Assembly (NCBI RefSeq): GCF_031626875.1
Contig: NZ_JANDMF010000020.1
Span: forward strand, 1-64,000
Direction of reading: 5' to 3'
Origin: Clostridium sp031626875
GTDB taxonomy: Bacteria; Bacillota; Clostridia; Clostridiales; Clostridiaceae
Length of the DNA: 64,000 nt
In this document: piece by piece, positions 26,240 through 34,055 of the stretch
Layout of the letters: each line of letters starts with the position of its first letter
How positions within the stretch are numbered: position 1 is the first letter of the stretch
The notes under the pieces: model-generated
The model's database searches: none
Told to the model about the DNA's origin: nothing
The model's input: the letters and a program-made list of their open reading frames with translations, nothing else
Made by a program: the position numbers and the translations under genes

Positions 26240-27097
26240 ATGAAAGTAAGAAAAGCGGTGATTCCAGCAGCTGGGCTAGGAACAAGATTTTTACCAGCTA
26301 CAAAAGCACAACCAAAGGAAATGCTACCTATAGTAGATAAGCCAACAATCCAATATATAGTAGAAGAAGCTGTTGCTTCAGGTATTGAAGAAATATTAAT
26401 AATTACTGGAAGAAGTAAAAGGGCTATAGAAGATCATTTTGATAAATCAGTAGAACTGGAAGATGAACTTGAAAATAAGGATAAAGAAGAATTGCTTAAA
26501 TTAGTGCAAAATATAAGCAATCTAGCTGATATATACTATATACGTCAAAAAGAACCAAGAGGACTTGGTCATGCTGTAAGTCTTGCAAAAACATTTATTG
26601 GTAATGAGCCTTTTGCAGTTATGTTAGGTGATGATATAGTAGACAGTGAAACACCTTGTCTTAAGCAATTGATGAATTGTTATGATGAATATAAAACTAC
26701 AATATTAGGAGTACAACCAGTTGATAAATCAAATGTAGATAAATATGGTATAGTAGATGGTGTTGAAATTGAAAATAATGTTTACAAAGTTAAAGATATG
26801 GTAGAAAAACCCAACAAAGAAGAAGCTCCAACCAATATAGCTATCTTGGGAAGATATATAATAACACCTAATATATTTAATGTGCTTGAAAAGATTGAAC
26901 CTGGAAAAGGAGGAGAAATACAATTAACTGATGCTTTAAAAGAATTAGCTAGGAAAGAAGCTGTATATGCTCACTGTTTTCAAGGAAAAAGATATGATGT
27001 TGGAGATAAGTTTGGATTTATACAAGCTACTATAGATTATGCTTTAAAGAGAGAGGAATTGAGAGATAAACTTATTTCATATATGGCAGGTATTTAG
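26240..27097 (+). CDS. galU: UTP-glucose-1-phosphate uridylyltransferase
   Basis: 285-residue nucleotidyltransferase making UDP-glucose from UTP and glucose-1-phosphate. The signature VIPAAGLGTRFLPATKAQPKEMLP is at the N-terminus (residues 7-30), with VDKPTIQYIVEEA and later GLGHAV and KGGEIQLTDAL, all GalU hallmarks, and normal family length. It lies 30 bp after GT39 copy 2 and before a terminator, so it likely supplies nucleotide sugar for the glycosylation system. Ribosome site AGAAGGGA. Confidence 0.95.
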   Translation: MKVRKAVIPAAGLGTRFLPATKAQPKEMLPIVDKPTIQYIVEEAVASGIEEILIITGRSKRAIEDHFDKSVELEDELENKDKEELLKLVQNISNLADIYYIRQKEPRGLGHAVSLAKTFIGNEPFAVMLGDDIVDSETPCLKQLMNCYDEYKTTILGVQPVDKSNVDKYGIVDGVEIENNVYKVKDMVEKPNKEEAPTNIAILGRYIITPNIFNVLEKIEPGKGGEIQLTDALKELARKEAVYAHCFQGKRYDVGDKFGFIQATIDYALKREELRDKLISYMAGI

Positions 27098-27106
27098 TAA
27101 TAACTT

Positions 27107-27152
27107 TACCCAAACAGAATGCTATAAAAAGTATTTTGTTTGGGTATTTTTA
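27107..27152 (+). terminator. rho-independent terminator after galU
   Basis: TACCCAAACA (27107-27116) with 27137-27146, inner pairs extending the stem, then ATTTTTAT. Confidence 0.85.
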
Positions 27153-27155
27153 TGC

Positions 27156-27184
27156 TTTACATAAAGAAGAAAAAAATATATAAT
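27156..27184 (+). promoter_or_regulatory. promoter of the MFS-tetR operon
   Basis: TTTACA (27156-27161), 17 bases, TATAAT (27179-27184). Confidence 0.82.
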
Positions 27185-27186
27185 GA

Positions 27187-27219
27187 TTTACACTGAGTAA
27201 ACTATTTACAAAGAGTAAA
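27187..27219 (+). promoter_or_regulatory. double TetR-type operator
   Basis: Two 15-bp palindromes with identical arms: TTTACACTGAGTAAA (27187-27201) and TTTACAAAGAGTAAA (27205-27219). They are spaced 18 bp centre to centre, directly downstream of the -10 box over the predicted transcription start. Confidence 0.8.
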
Positions 27220-27237
27220 TAAAATGGAGGTATAATC

Positions 27238-28437
27238 ATGTATATTTTAAATAAAAAAATGTATCCTTTATTGATATTAATGCTAAATTTATTTATTGCA
27301 TTATTGGGACAAGGCATGGTAATTCCAATATTACCAGACTACTTGAAACAATTTGATGCTGCAGGATCAGCAGCTGGTTATTTAGTTGCAGCCTTTGGAG
27401 CAGCTCAATTTATATTTTCACCTATTGGAGGTAGACTTTCAGATAAGTATGGCAGAAAAATAATGATTTTATCAGGATTATTTCTTACAGTTATTTCTGA
27501 TTTTATGTTTGCAATATCTCATGAATTATTACTGCTATATATAGCAAGATTTATTGGAGGAATTGGACTTGGAATTATGGTTCCATCAGTACTTGCTTAT
27601 GTAGCAGATATGACTACAAAAGAAACTCGTGCAAAAGGAATGGGTTATTTAAGTGCTTCTATGAATTTAGGAATGGTATTAGGTCCTGGAATAGGGGGCA
27701 TTATAGCTCAACTTGGAGTGAGAGTTCCATATTTTTTTGCTTCAGGGTTAGGTCTTATAGCAACTTTATTGACATTTATATTGCCAGAGACATTAACTAT
27801 AGAAAAAAGAAATTCATTAAAATCATATAAAAAGCAGGAATCAATTTTAAAACAATTTATATATTCTTTTCATGCTCCATACTTTAAATATTTAATACTT
27901 ATATTTGTCATGACATTTGGCTTAGTAAACTATGAGACAGTTTATTCATTATATGTAGAACAGAAATATGAATTTACATCTAAAAATATTTCTATACTTA
28001 TAACATTAGGAGCTGTAATTGGAATAATAATTCAAGTGGGGCTTATAGATAAAATGATTAAACGTTTTGGAGAGTATAAATTAATTAGATTTTCCTTAGT
28101 AATGACATCGTGTGCTCTATTATTAATGTTATTAAAAATTAATTTTTTATATCTTTTAGTTGTTTCTGCTATCTTCTTTACATTTAATTCATTTTTGAGG
28201 CCAACAGTAAATACATTGCTTTCAAATGAGGCTGGGGATGAACAAGGATTTGTGTCAGGTCTTAATAATACTTATACAAGTATTGGAAATGTAATTGGAC
28301 CTGTACTAGCTGGGAACTTATTTGATAAAAATATTAATTTGCCATATACTATAGGTGCTTTTATTCTTCTTGGAACTATAATTTTTATTAGGGGAGAAAA
28401 GAATTTAAATAAGGATGGAGTAATCAGTAATGGGTGA
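27238..28437 (+). CDS. MFS multidrug efflux transporter
   Basis: 399 residues with 12 predicted membrane helices. It shows the drug:H+ antiporter motif A GGRLSDKYGRKIMI near residues 60-75 and motif C-like GPGIGGIIAQ near residue 150, typical of DHA1-type pumps (TetA/NorA-like). Ribosome site TGGAGG. It overlaps the downstream tetR gene by 8 bases. The operator pair at its promoter indicates control by that regulator, hence induction by a toxic ligand (inference). The substrate is unknown. Confidence 0.88.
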   Translation: MYILNKKMYPLLILMLNLFIALLGQGMVIPILPDYLKQFDAAGSAAGYLVAAFGAAQFIFSPIGGRLSDKYGRKIMILSGLFLTVISDFMFAISHELLLLYIARFIGGIGLGIMVPSVLAYVADMTTKETRAKGMGYLSASMNLGMVLGPGIGGIIAQLGVRVPYFFASGLGLIATLLTFILPETLTIEKRNSLKSYKKQESILKQFIYSFHAPYFKYLILIFVMTFGLVNYETVYSLYVEQKYEFTSKNISILITLGAVIGIIIQVGLIDKMIKRFGEYKLIRFSLVMTSCALLLMLLKINFLYLLVVSAIFFTFNSFLRPTVNTLLSNEAGDEQGFVSGLNNTYTSIGNVIGPVLAGNLFDKNINLPYTIGAFILLGTIIFIRGEKNLNKDGVISNG

Positions 28438-29059
28438 TTCATGGCATGGAGATTTAAGAAGTAAAAATCGTGAAGAAATTTTTTTAGCAGGAAAGAAATT
28501 GTTTTTAGAGCATAATTTTTTGAATGTTAATATTAAAGACATATGTAATTTAGCAGGCATTAGTAGAGTAACTTTTTATAAAAATTTTAAGACCATAGAT
28601 GATTTAATATTTGAAGTTCAAATAGATATTTTAAATAGTATGACACAATTTATTAAAGATAAAGATGAGGTTAATTTTAATGGAATAGAAAGGTTAAAAA
28701 TCATGCTTTATTCTTGGGTCGATTATGCAAAGAAATATAAAAAAGAAATGAAATTTATTATTCTCTTTGATCTTTATTATGAAGAATATGATTCAAATAA
28801 GGAATTACAAGAAAAATATGAAGAATTTATTATTAAAGAAAGTAATAATTTTATTATTCCTGTAATTAATATTGGCAAGGAAGATGGCTCATTAAAAAAT
28901 GATTTGAATTCAATAAAGACAGGGTATTATATTTTTAATACAATGATTGGATTATTGCAAAGAATGAGCTATTCTAAGTTTCGAATTGAAAATGGTATAA
29001 AATTTGATGATATTACAACTCCAGTTGTTGAAATGATTATAGATTCAATTAAGGAATAA
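28430..29059 (+). CDS. TetR family transcriptional regulator
   Basis: 209 residues. The N-terminal HTH (about residues 14-60) reads NIKDICNLAGISRVTFYKNF, the standard TetR recognition region; the all-helical ligand domain follows. It starts inside the MFS gene end (8-base overlap), so it is translationally coupled. The two identical palindromes at 27187-27219 are its likely binding sites, implying autoregulation together with the pump. Confidence 0.88.
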   Translation: MGDSWHGDLRSKNREEIFLAGKKLFLEHNFLNVNIKDICNLAGISRVTFYKNFKTIDDLIFEVQIDILNSMTQFIKDKDEVNFNGIERLKIMLYSWVDYAKKYKKEMKFIILFDLYYEEYDSNKELQEKYEEFIIKESNNFIIPVINIGKEDGSLKNDLNSIKTGYYIFNTMIGLLQRMSYSKFRIENGIKFDDITTPVVEMIIDSIKE

Positions 29060-29074
29060 CAATGGAGAAAAGAG

Positions 29075-29119
29075 GCAATGACTATATTTAAATAATAAAA
29101 TATAGCCATTGCTATTTTT
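29075..29119. terminator. terminator between tetR and sspH
   Basis: GCAATG...CATTGC outer arms (29075-29080, 29107-29112) with inner CTATATTT/AAATATAG, followed by TATTTTTA. It overlaps the end of the convergent sspH gene. Confidence 0.75.
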
Positions 29120-29297
29120 AATTTTCTATTAGATCCTGTAAGGATACCTCTTTCTTTATTGCAGGTTTTTTTAGAGGATGTATGCAAGCAGTGTCTTTAT
29201 TTTCATCTACACTTTCAATATAAATTTGTGTTTGATCATAAGTTACATCAATCATAACAGGTGAGGAAGCGATTTCTTTTGCACGTTCTTTATCCAT
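29118..29297 (-). CDS. sspH: small acid-soluble spore protein, H type
   Basis: 59 residues, starting MDKERAKEIASSPVMIDVTY and ending VSLQDLIEN. The RAKEIASSPVM...VTYD...IYIESVDE...TACIHPL pattern is that of SspH-family SASPs. Family knowledge: minor DNA-associated or core spore protein made in the forespore under sigma-G. The ATG has AGGAGGA with 8-base spacing. It is monocistronic and points to a spore-forming host. Confidence 0.9.
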   Translation of the reverse strand: MDKERAKEIASSPVMIDVTYDQTQIYIESVDENKDTACIHPLKKPAIKKEVSLQDLIEN

Positions 29298-29468
29298 AGT
29301 GAAAATCCTCCTTTCATTATTTTAGTAACAGCTATAGTTTTTGCTAAGTCTAAATTAAATATTCTTCAGAGAAAATAGACTACATTGAAATATATGTATA
29401 TAATAATTTGTAGGTTTGATTATTAAGGAAAAGTAATTAAGAACTTAAGTTATGAAGGTGAGGATTAT

Positions 29469-29742
29469 ATGGATAATAAAGTAAGTATTTTAGGGATAGA
29501 TTTTTCAAAATTAAATTTAAAGGAAACAGTTGATTTAATTGATAGAAGAATATCAGGATACAATAATAAGACATTTCATCTTATTACTGTAAATCCAGAA
29601 ATTGCAATACAAATTAGGGAAGATAAAGAACTGAAAAAATATCCTAATGTTAACACAACCTTCGAGAAAAGAAAGACAGAAAAAATTAAAGATTTTTGCT
29701 TATAGAGCATTTAAGGAAGCAGTTAGTAAGAAGGAAAATTAA
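29469..29742 (+). pseudogene. WecG/TagA/CpsF glycosyltransferase with internal deletion
   Basis: The frame from ATG 29469 (DNKVSILGIDFSKLNLKETV, then FHLITVNPEIAIQIREDKELK) is the N-terminus of a WecG/TagA family enzyme. After about residue 60 it changes to unrelated sequence. In the +1 frame from about 29657 a family-like C-terminus appears (QPSRKERQKKLKIFAYRAF) running to TAA 29742. About 150 middle codons are missing, and the junction is out of frame, so the gene is dead. Intact enzymes have about 240 residues and make teichoic-acid or capsule linkage units. Confidence 0.72.
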
Positions 29743-29761
29743 ATAGTAAAATATTCATAAA

Positions 29762-29792
29762 AACAGGTAGTCTCAAATGAACTACCTGTTTT
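29762..29792. terminator. hairpin terminator
   Basis: AACAGGTAGT (29762-29771) with 29781-29790, followed by TT. It can serve the minus-strand gene at 29830 and the remnant upstream. Confidence 0.7.
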
Positions 29793-29829
29793 GCCAATAT
29801 ATAAATAAATTTGTACATATAGACTTAAT

Positions 29830-31137
29830 TTAAGGTGTTGAGTTTTTAATTACATCAAAATTATCCTGTATAAGTAACCAATTTTGAGGGAAAGAAAGTC
29901 CTAATTTCCAATAGCTAACACCACGTAACATTAGTTCTTTTACAAGATTAAACTTAGCTTGAATAGAACGTGCATCTTCAAACCATACTATATGGTCATT
30001 TCCTGTTACATCTTTATAATTAAAATAAGGAGCTTGCGAATTATAGTCATAATTAATTGATGCATTATTTTCAGCTGCTATTTCAATAGCTCTATCAGGA
30101 CTAAGTGATTTTGCATATGTTTTTCTGGGGATATAAGGTAATGTCCAATCATAGCCATAAAGGTTTTGTCCCATCATTATTTTAGAAGAAGGCATTTCAG
30201 TTAAAGCATATTCAATTACTTGTCTAACTGGACCAATTGGAGATACTGCCATTGGAGGGCCAGTAGTATATCCCCACTCATAGGTCATTAAAACAACGAA
30301 ATCTACAATTTCTCCATGAGATTTGTAATCATGAGCTTCATATAATAATCCTTTTTGAGTATTGCTTAATTTTGGCGCTAGAGCTGTTGATAATAAAAAT
30401 CCTTCTTTTGAAGTTTGTGCTTTAACTTTTCTTAAAAAATTATTATAATTTTCTTTTAAGTTAATAGGTAAATATTCTAGGTCAAAATGTATATCTCTAA
30501 AGCCATATTGTTTTGCTGTAGAAATTATATTTTCAATTAAATTATCTTGCACCTGCTCATCTGTTAAAATAATTCTTCCTAGGTCTGTACTAAAGGTTCT
30601 TCCCTCAATATTAGTAAATACCATCATTAAAGTTACATTGTTTTTTGCAGCAATATTTTTAAGTTTAGGTAGAATTTCAGGAGAAGGAGGTGGTTGTAAG
30701 GAACCATCCCTTTGAATCTGGAAACTAAATGGAGCTAAATATGTTAAAAGTGGTGCAATATTTTCATTTGATTCAGCTAATTCTGAAGGAACTTTTCCAC
30801 CTATTGTTTGGATATATCCATTTATTTCTGTATTTATTTTAGGAGCAGGTGGAATGTATAATCTTAAGCCCACTTGTAGTGAAGTATTTAAAGCTATTCC
30901 ATTTATCTTAGCAAGTACTTGATAATTTATTCCAAAGTATCCTGAAATAATATATAAAGTATCACCTGGCTGAACCCAATAGTAATGACCTGCTATTGGA
31001 ATTACTAATGCTTGACCTACAACTAAAGCGTTAGGATTTATGATTTTATTTGTCAACATAATTTCTGAAATTGTGGAATCATAAGCCTCTGCTATTCCAA
31101 ACAATGTTTGTCCAGGCTGGATAACATGAATTTGCAT
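29830..31137 (-). CDS. LysM-GH18 spore cortex/peptidoglycan hydrolase (YaaH/SleL-like)
   Basis: 435 residues. Two LysM repeats (about 2-47 and 50-97: QPGQTLFGIAEAYD, QPGDTLYIISGYFG) bind peptidoglycan, followed by a GH18 TIM barrel. The catalytic motif DxxxDxE is present as DIHFDLE with acid Glu at about residue 221. There is no signal peptide, as in SleL/YaaH spore-coat enzymes, which hydrolyse cortical muramic-delta-lactam fragments during germination. The open frame extends upstream by 10 codons, but AAGGAGATATT directly precedes ATG 31137, where the LysM begins. Confidence 0.87.
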   Translation of the reverse strand: MQIHVIQPGQTLFGIAEAYDSTISEIMLTNKIINPNALVVGQALVIPIAGHYYWVQPGDTLYIISGYFGINYQVLAKINGIALNTSLQVGLRLYIPPAPKINTEINGYIQTIGGKVPSELAESNENIAPLLTYLAPFSFQIQRDGSLQPPPSPEILPKLKNIAAKNNVTLMMVFTNIEGRTFSTDLGRIILTDEQVQDNLIENIISTAKQYGFRDIHFDLEYLPINLKENYNNFLRKVKAQTSKEGFLLSTALAPKLSNTQKGLLYEAHDYKSHGEIVDFVVLMTYEWGYTTGPPMAVSPIGPVRQVIEYALTEMPSSKIMMGQNLYGYDWTLPYIPRKTYAKSLSPDRAIEIAAENNASINYDYNSQAPYFNYKDVTGNDHIVWFEDARSIQAKFNLVKELMLRGVSYWKLGLSFPQNWLLIQDNFDVIKNSTP

Positions 31138-31300
31138 AATATCTCCTTTTAGCAATAAAGTTATCATAACATTATATGAATTTACGATAGATTTGTACTA
31201 TATAGTGATAATAAACAAAAAAATAAATGGAAAATAATGGACTAAAATTAAAGAAAGAATTATAATTTTAGATAATTATATACTTAATGGGGGAATGAAA

Positions 31301-32083
31301 ATGAATGGAATTCAAAATTGGTATGATAATCTTTATGATGAATGGGAACGTCTAGATTATCATAAAATAGAATTTGATATTACAAAAAGATATCTTGATA
31401 AGTTTATTGTAGGAAAAAATCTTGAAATATTTGATATAGGTGGTGGACCAGGTAGGTATTCTCTCTATTTGGCAGAGAAGGATCATAAGGTTACACTTTT
31501 AGATTTGTCACAGAAAAATATAGAAGTAGCCAAAACAAAGGCAAAAGAATTTAATATTGAACTTGAAGAATATATACATGGGAATGCTCTTGAGTTAGAT
31601 AAATACAATCAGAAATATGATGTGATTTTATTAATGGGACCACTTTATCATTTAATAAAAGAAGATGATAGACGACTTGTTTTAAAAAATGCATTAAGAT
31701 TATTAAAATCTGATGGCATTATTGTTGTATCATTTATTTCTAAATATGCACCAATTCAAGATAATCTTACATATCTTTGTAAAATTAAAGAGATTAATGA
31801 TCTATTTAAATATTTAGAAAATGGTGAGAATAAAGAGGAAGATGGATTTACCACAGCATATTTTTCAGGACCAAAGGAAGCTAGAAAGTTTCTGTCTAAT
31901 TATAATATAAAAGAATTAGTTTTTGCTGGGGTAGAAAATATTTTAGGGTGTAAGGAAAAAGAAATATGTTTACTGGAAGAAGAGCAATATAATAAATGGA
32001 TTGATGTAGGTTTTCGATTAAGTACAGATGAAAATTTAATTGGTACAAGTCAACACTTTTTATATATAGGTCAAAAAAGGTAG
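31301..32083 (+). CDS. class I SAM-dependent methyltransferase
   Basis: 260 residues. Motif I EIFDIGGGPGRYSL, then VTLLDLSQKNIEVAK (motif II), ILLMGPLYHLI and LRLLKSDGIIVVSF fit a Methyltransf_25/11 small-molecule methyltransferase. ATG 31295 is adjacent to its GGGGGA, so ATG 31301, six bases away, is preferred. It is monocistronic, convergent with the amylase. The substrate is unknown. Confidence 0.83.
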   Translation: MNGIQNWYDNLYDEWERLDYHKIEFDITKRYLDKFIVGKNLEIFDIGGGPGRYSLYLAEKDHKVTLLDLSQKNIEVAKTKAKEFNIELEEYIHGNALELDKYNQKYDVILLMGPLYHLIKEDDRRLVLKNALRLLKSDGIIVVSFISKYAPIQDNLTYLCKIKEINDLFKYLENGENKEEDGFTTAYFSGPKEARKFLSNYNIKELVFAGVENILGCKEKEICLLEEEQYNKWIDVGFRLSTDENLIGTSQHFLYIGQKR

Positions 32084-32090
32084 CTATTAA

Positions 32091-32142
32091 TAAAAGGAGG
32101 ATACTAAGAATTTAATATAAATTCTTAATATTCTCCTTTATT
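32091..32142. terminator. bidirectional terminator
   Basis: A long imperfect stem AAAGGAG...CTCCTTT with inner AAGAATTT/AAATTCTT lies between the methyltransferase and amylase stop codons. Confidence 0.75.
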
Positions 32143-32153
32143 AATTCAATATC

Positions 32154-33722
32154 CTAATATATATGCAAGTGCCAATCTTTATTGCTATTATTATCCCAAG
32201 TTAATCCAGTAGTAAAGCATAAATCCAAATTAGTTGTGGCATTAGGTGGGATTGTTAAAGTTACTTTCCATTGATTATTTCCTAAATAAGTCATAGGGGT
32301 ATTAGTAAAATCTTTAAATCCATCATAACCCCAATGAATATTTACAGTAGTAGAATTCTGCAGTGGTCTTCCAGTAGCAATGTAAGTTATTGATATAGTT
32401 TCATTAATAGTTGGGTTTGTAGGACTCCATGAAACTGTATCTAAATTTGTTATATTAGTACTAAGAATTATAACAGAATTTTCAGGTATATTTCCAGAGA
32501 GTATTCCATTTGAAACAGTTAATGAACAACTTGTACTACCTTCATTGGAATAAGTTCCATTTTTCAAATTAGTAGGTGAATTTATATATTTATTTGAACC
32601 ACAATTTACAATTATAGTACCAGAATTTCCACGGTCAATAAGCATAGTAGAATTATTATTTGTCCATCTTAAATATTCATTTTCACCAATCATATTATTG
32701 TGAAAATGATTAATTGCAACTATATCAGCATCTTTCCATAATGAATCACCTTCAGCACCAATTGAACTGATAGGTCTTGCAAAGAATAATGGTGTTGAAC
32801 TATTCCTACTAGCTACAATAGCCCAACCAAGTTTTATTTGACTGATTGATAGGTTTTTACTTGTGCCATCTTCATAAGTATCATGAGTTTCAACAAAAGT
32901 TACAGATTTATTAATAGGCAGACCAGTTGAATCACTACCAAGAGAACTTAAGTCATTTGAGTAAAGTGCACTTCTTAAATTATATCCATAGGAACAGGCT
33001 GTAATATTCATAAAAGATTCATAACCTGAAAGATTATCTACAGTTCCACTTTGAAGTATTTCTCCATATATGAATAGATTAGATTTATTGTGTAAATTAT
33101 TTAATACATTGCTCCAATAATTACCTGCCCAAGACTGATTAGAATCTAATCCTATATTTGTTTCAATATGTTTAGCAGCATCAAAACGAAAACCATCAGC
33201 TCCAGCATCGATACATTGATTTAGAAATAAGATTGCTTTATTCTGAACTTCTGGATTTTGAGTATTTAAATCTGGCATGCCAATACCTTTTTGAGTTATA
33301 TCATGCCTATTATTCCAATCAGTGCATTGGCCTTCCTGGTGATAATAAGTGGAGTTTTTAAAATTAGAATCTACATCAGATGAGAGGGAATCACCAGTTC
33401 CAGCCATATGATTCATTACTACATCTACAATTATTGAAATTTCATATGTTTTTGCTTCAGAGCAAAGAGCTTTAAAATCATCATAAGTCCCAAGTTGAAT
33501 ATTTCCAATAGATTCATTAGTAGGTTGGTATAATAGCCACCATTTAGTTGGATCAGTGCTTGTCTCTTTTGTTCCTTGCACAGGAGAAACTTGGATGGAC
33601 TTATAACCTGCTGCAGCAATGTTAGATAATTCATTTCTTATTGTATTGAAGGACCAATCAAAAGCATGAAGAATAGGACCATATTGATTTGTTGATGGTA
33701 ATGAAGAAATTTTAGATTGCAT
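32154..33722 (-). CDS. AmyE-type alpha-amylase lacking a signal peptide
   Basis: 522 residues, GH13 (AmyE type): DVVMNH (region I), GADGFRFDAAKH (nucleophile Asp), LFIYGEIL (acid/base Glu), FVETHDTYED (third Asp), then one CBM25/26-like starch-binding module (HWGYDGF...FTTGLTWDNNSNKDW). Unlike its neighbour it begins MQSKISSLPSTNQYGPILHAFDW with no hydrophobic leader, so it is predicted to be cytoplasmic. The GGAGTGTG...ATG context matches the start region of the secreted copy, showing that the signal-peptide codons were lost rather than mis-called. A GTG at 33726-33728 is an alternative start. Confidence 0.87.
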   Translation of the reverse strand: MQSKISSLPSTNQYGPILHAFDWSFNTIRNELSNIAAAGYKSIQVSPVQGTKETSTDPTKWWLLYQPTNESIGNIQLGTYDDFKALCSEAKTYEISIIVDVVMNHMAGTGDSLSSDVDSNFKNSTYYHQEGQCTDWNNRHDITQKGIGMPDLNTQNPEVQNKAILFLNQCIDAGADGFRFDAAKHIETNIGLDSNQSWAGNYWSNVLNNLHNKSNLFIYGEILQSGTVDNLSGYESFMNITACSYGYNLRSALYSNDLSSLGSDSTGLPINKSVTFVETHDTYEDGTSKNLSISQIKLGWAIVASRNSSTPLFFARPISSIGAEGDSLWKDADIVAINHFHNNMIGENEYLRWTNNNSTMLIDRGNSGTIIVNCGSNKYINSPTNLKNGTYSNEGSTSCSLTVSNGILSGNIPENSVIILSTNITNLDTVSWSPTNPTINETISITYIATGRPLQNSTTVNIHWGYDGFKDFTNTPMTYLGNNQWKVTLTIPPNATTNLDLCFTTGLTWDNNSNKDWHLHIY

Positions 33723-34055
33723 TAACACTCACACTCCTTAATTGATTTTTATAATTGGAGAAAAATAAATTAAGTATATACAATGTTACAGATATGTTAC
33801 TTTAGTTTCCATAAGTTAAATAATAACAGGAATTTAAATAAAAGTAGAAATGCAATATGGATTTAAATATCCTGATATTTAAGTCTATATTTAGTTTGTT
33901 TATATATAATTATATGTTAAATTTTGCATTAATTATGCCACTTTATGATAATTTATCATTAAAAAGAAATATGTACAATAACAAAATGTTGGAGAGTAGG
34001 AAATTAAAAAATGAGGAAATAAGAATACTCTTAATCCCTCATTGTAAGTGAATTT
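33723..34055 (-). other. region between the two amylase genes with terminator
   Basis: An AT-rich spacer. The minus-strand terminator of the secreted amylase lies at about 34005-34043 (AATGAGG...CCTCATT followed by a T-run). No cre match was found upstream of the short amylase. A 64-codon plus-strand frame here lacks a ribosome site and is considered spurious. Confidence 0.55.

Noticed and set aside
33857..34051. 64-codon plus-strand ORF between the amylases
   Set aside because: No ribosome binding site, no recognisable family, and it overlaps the minus-strand terminator.
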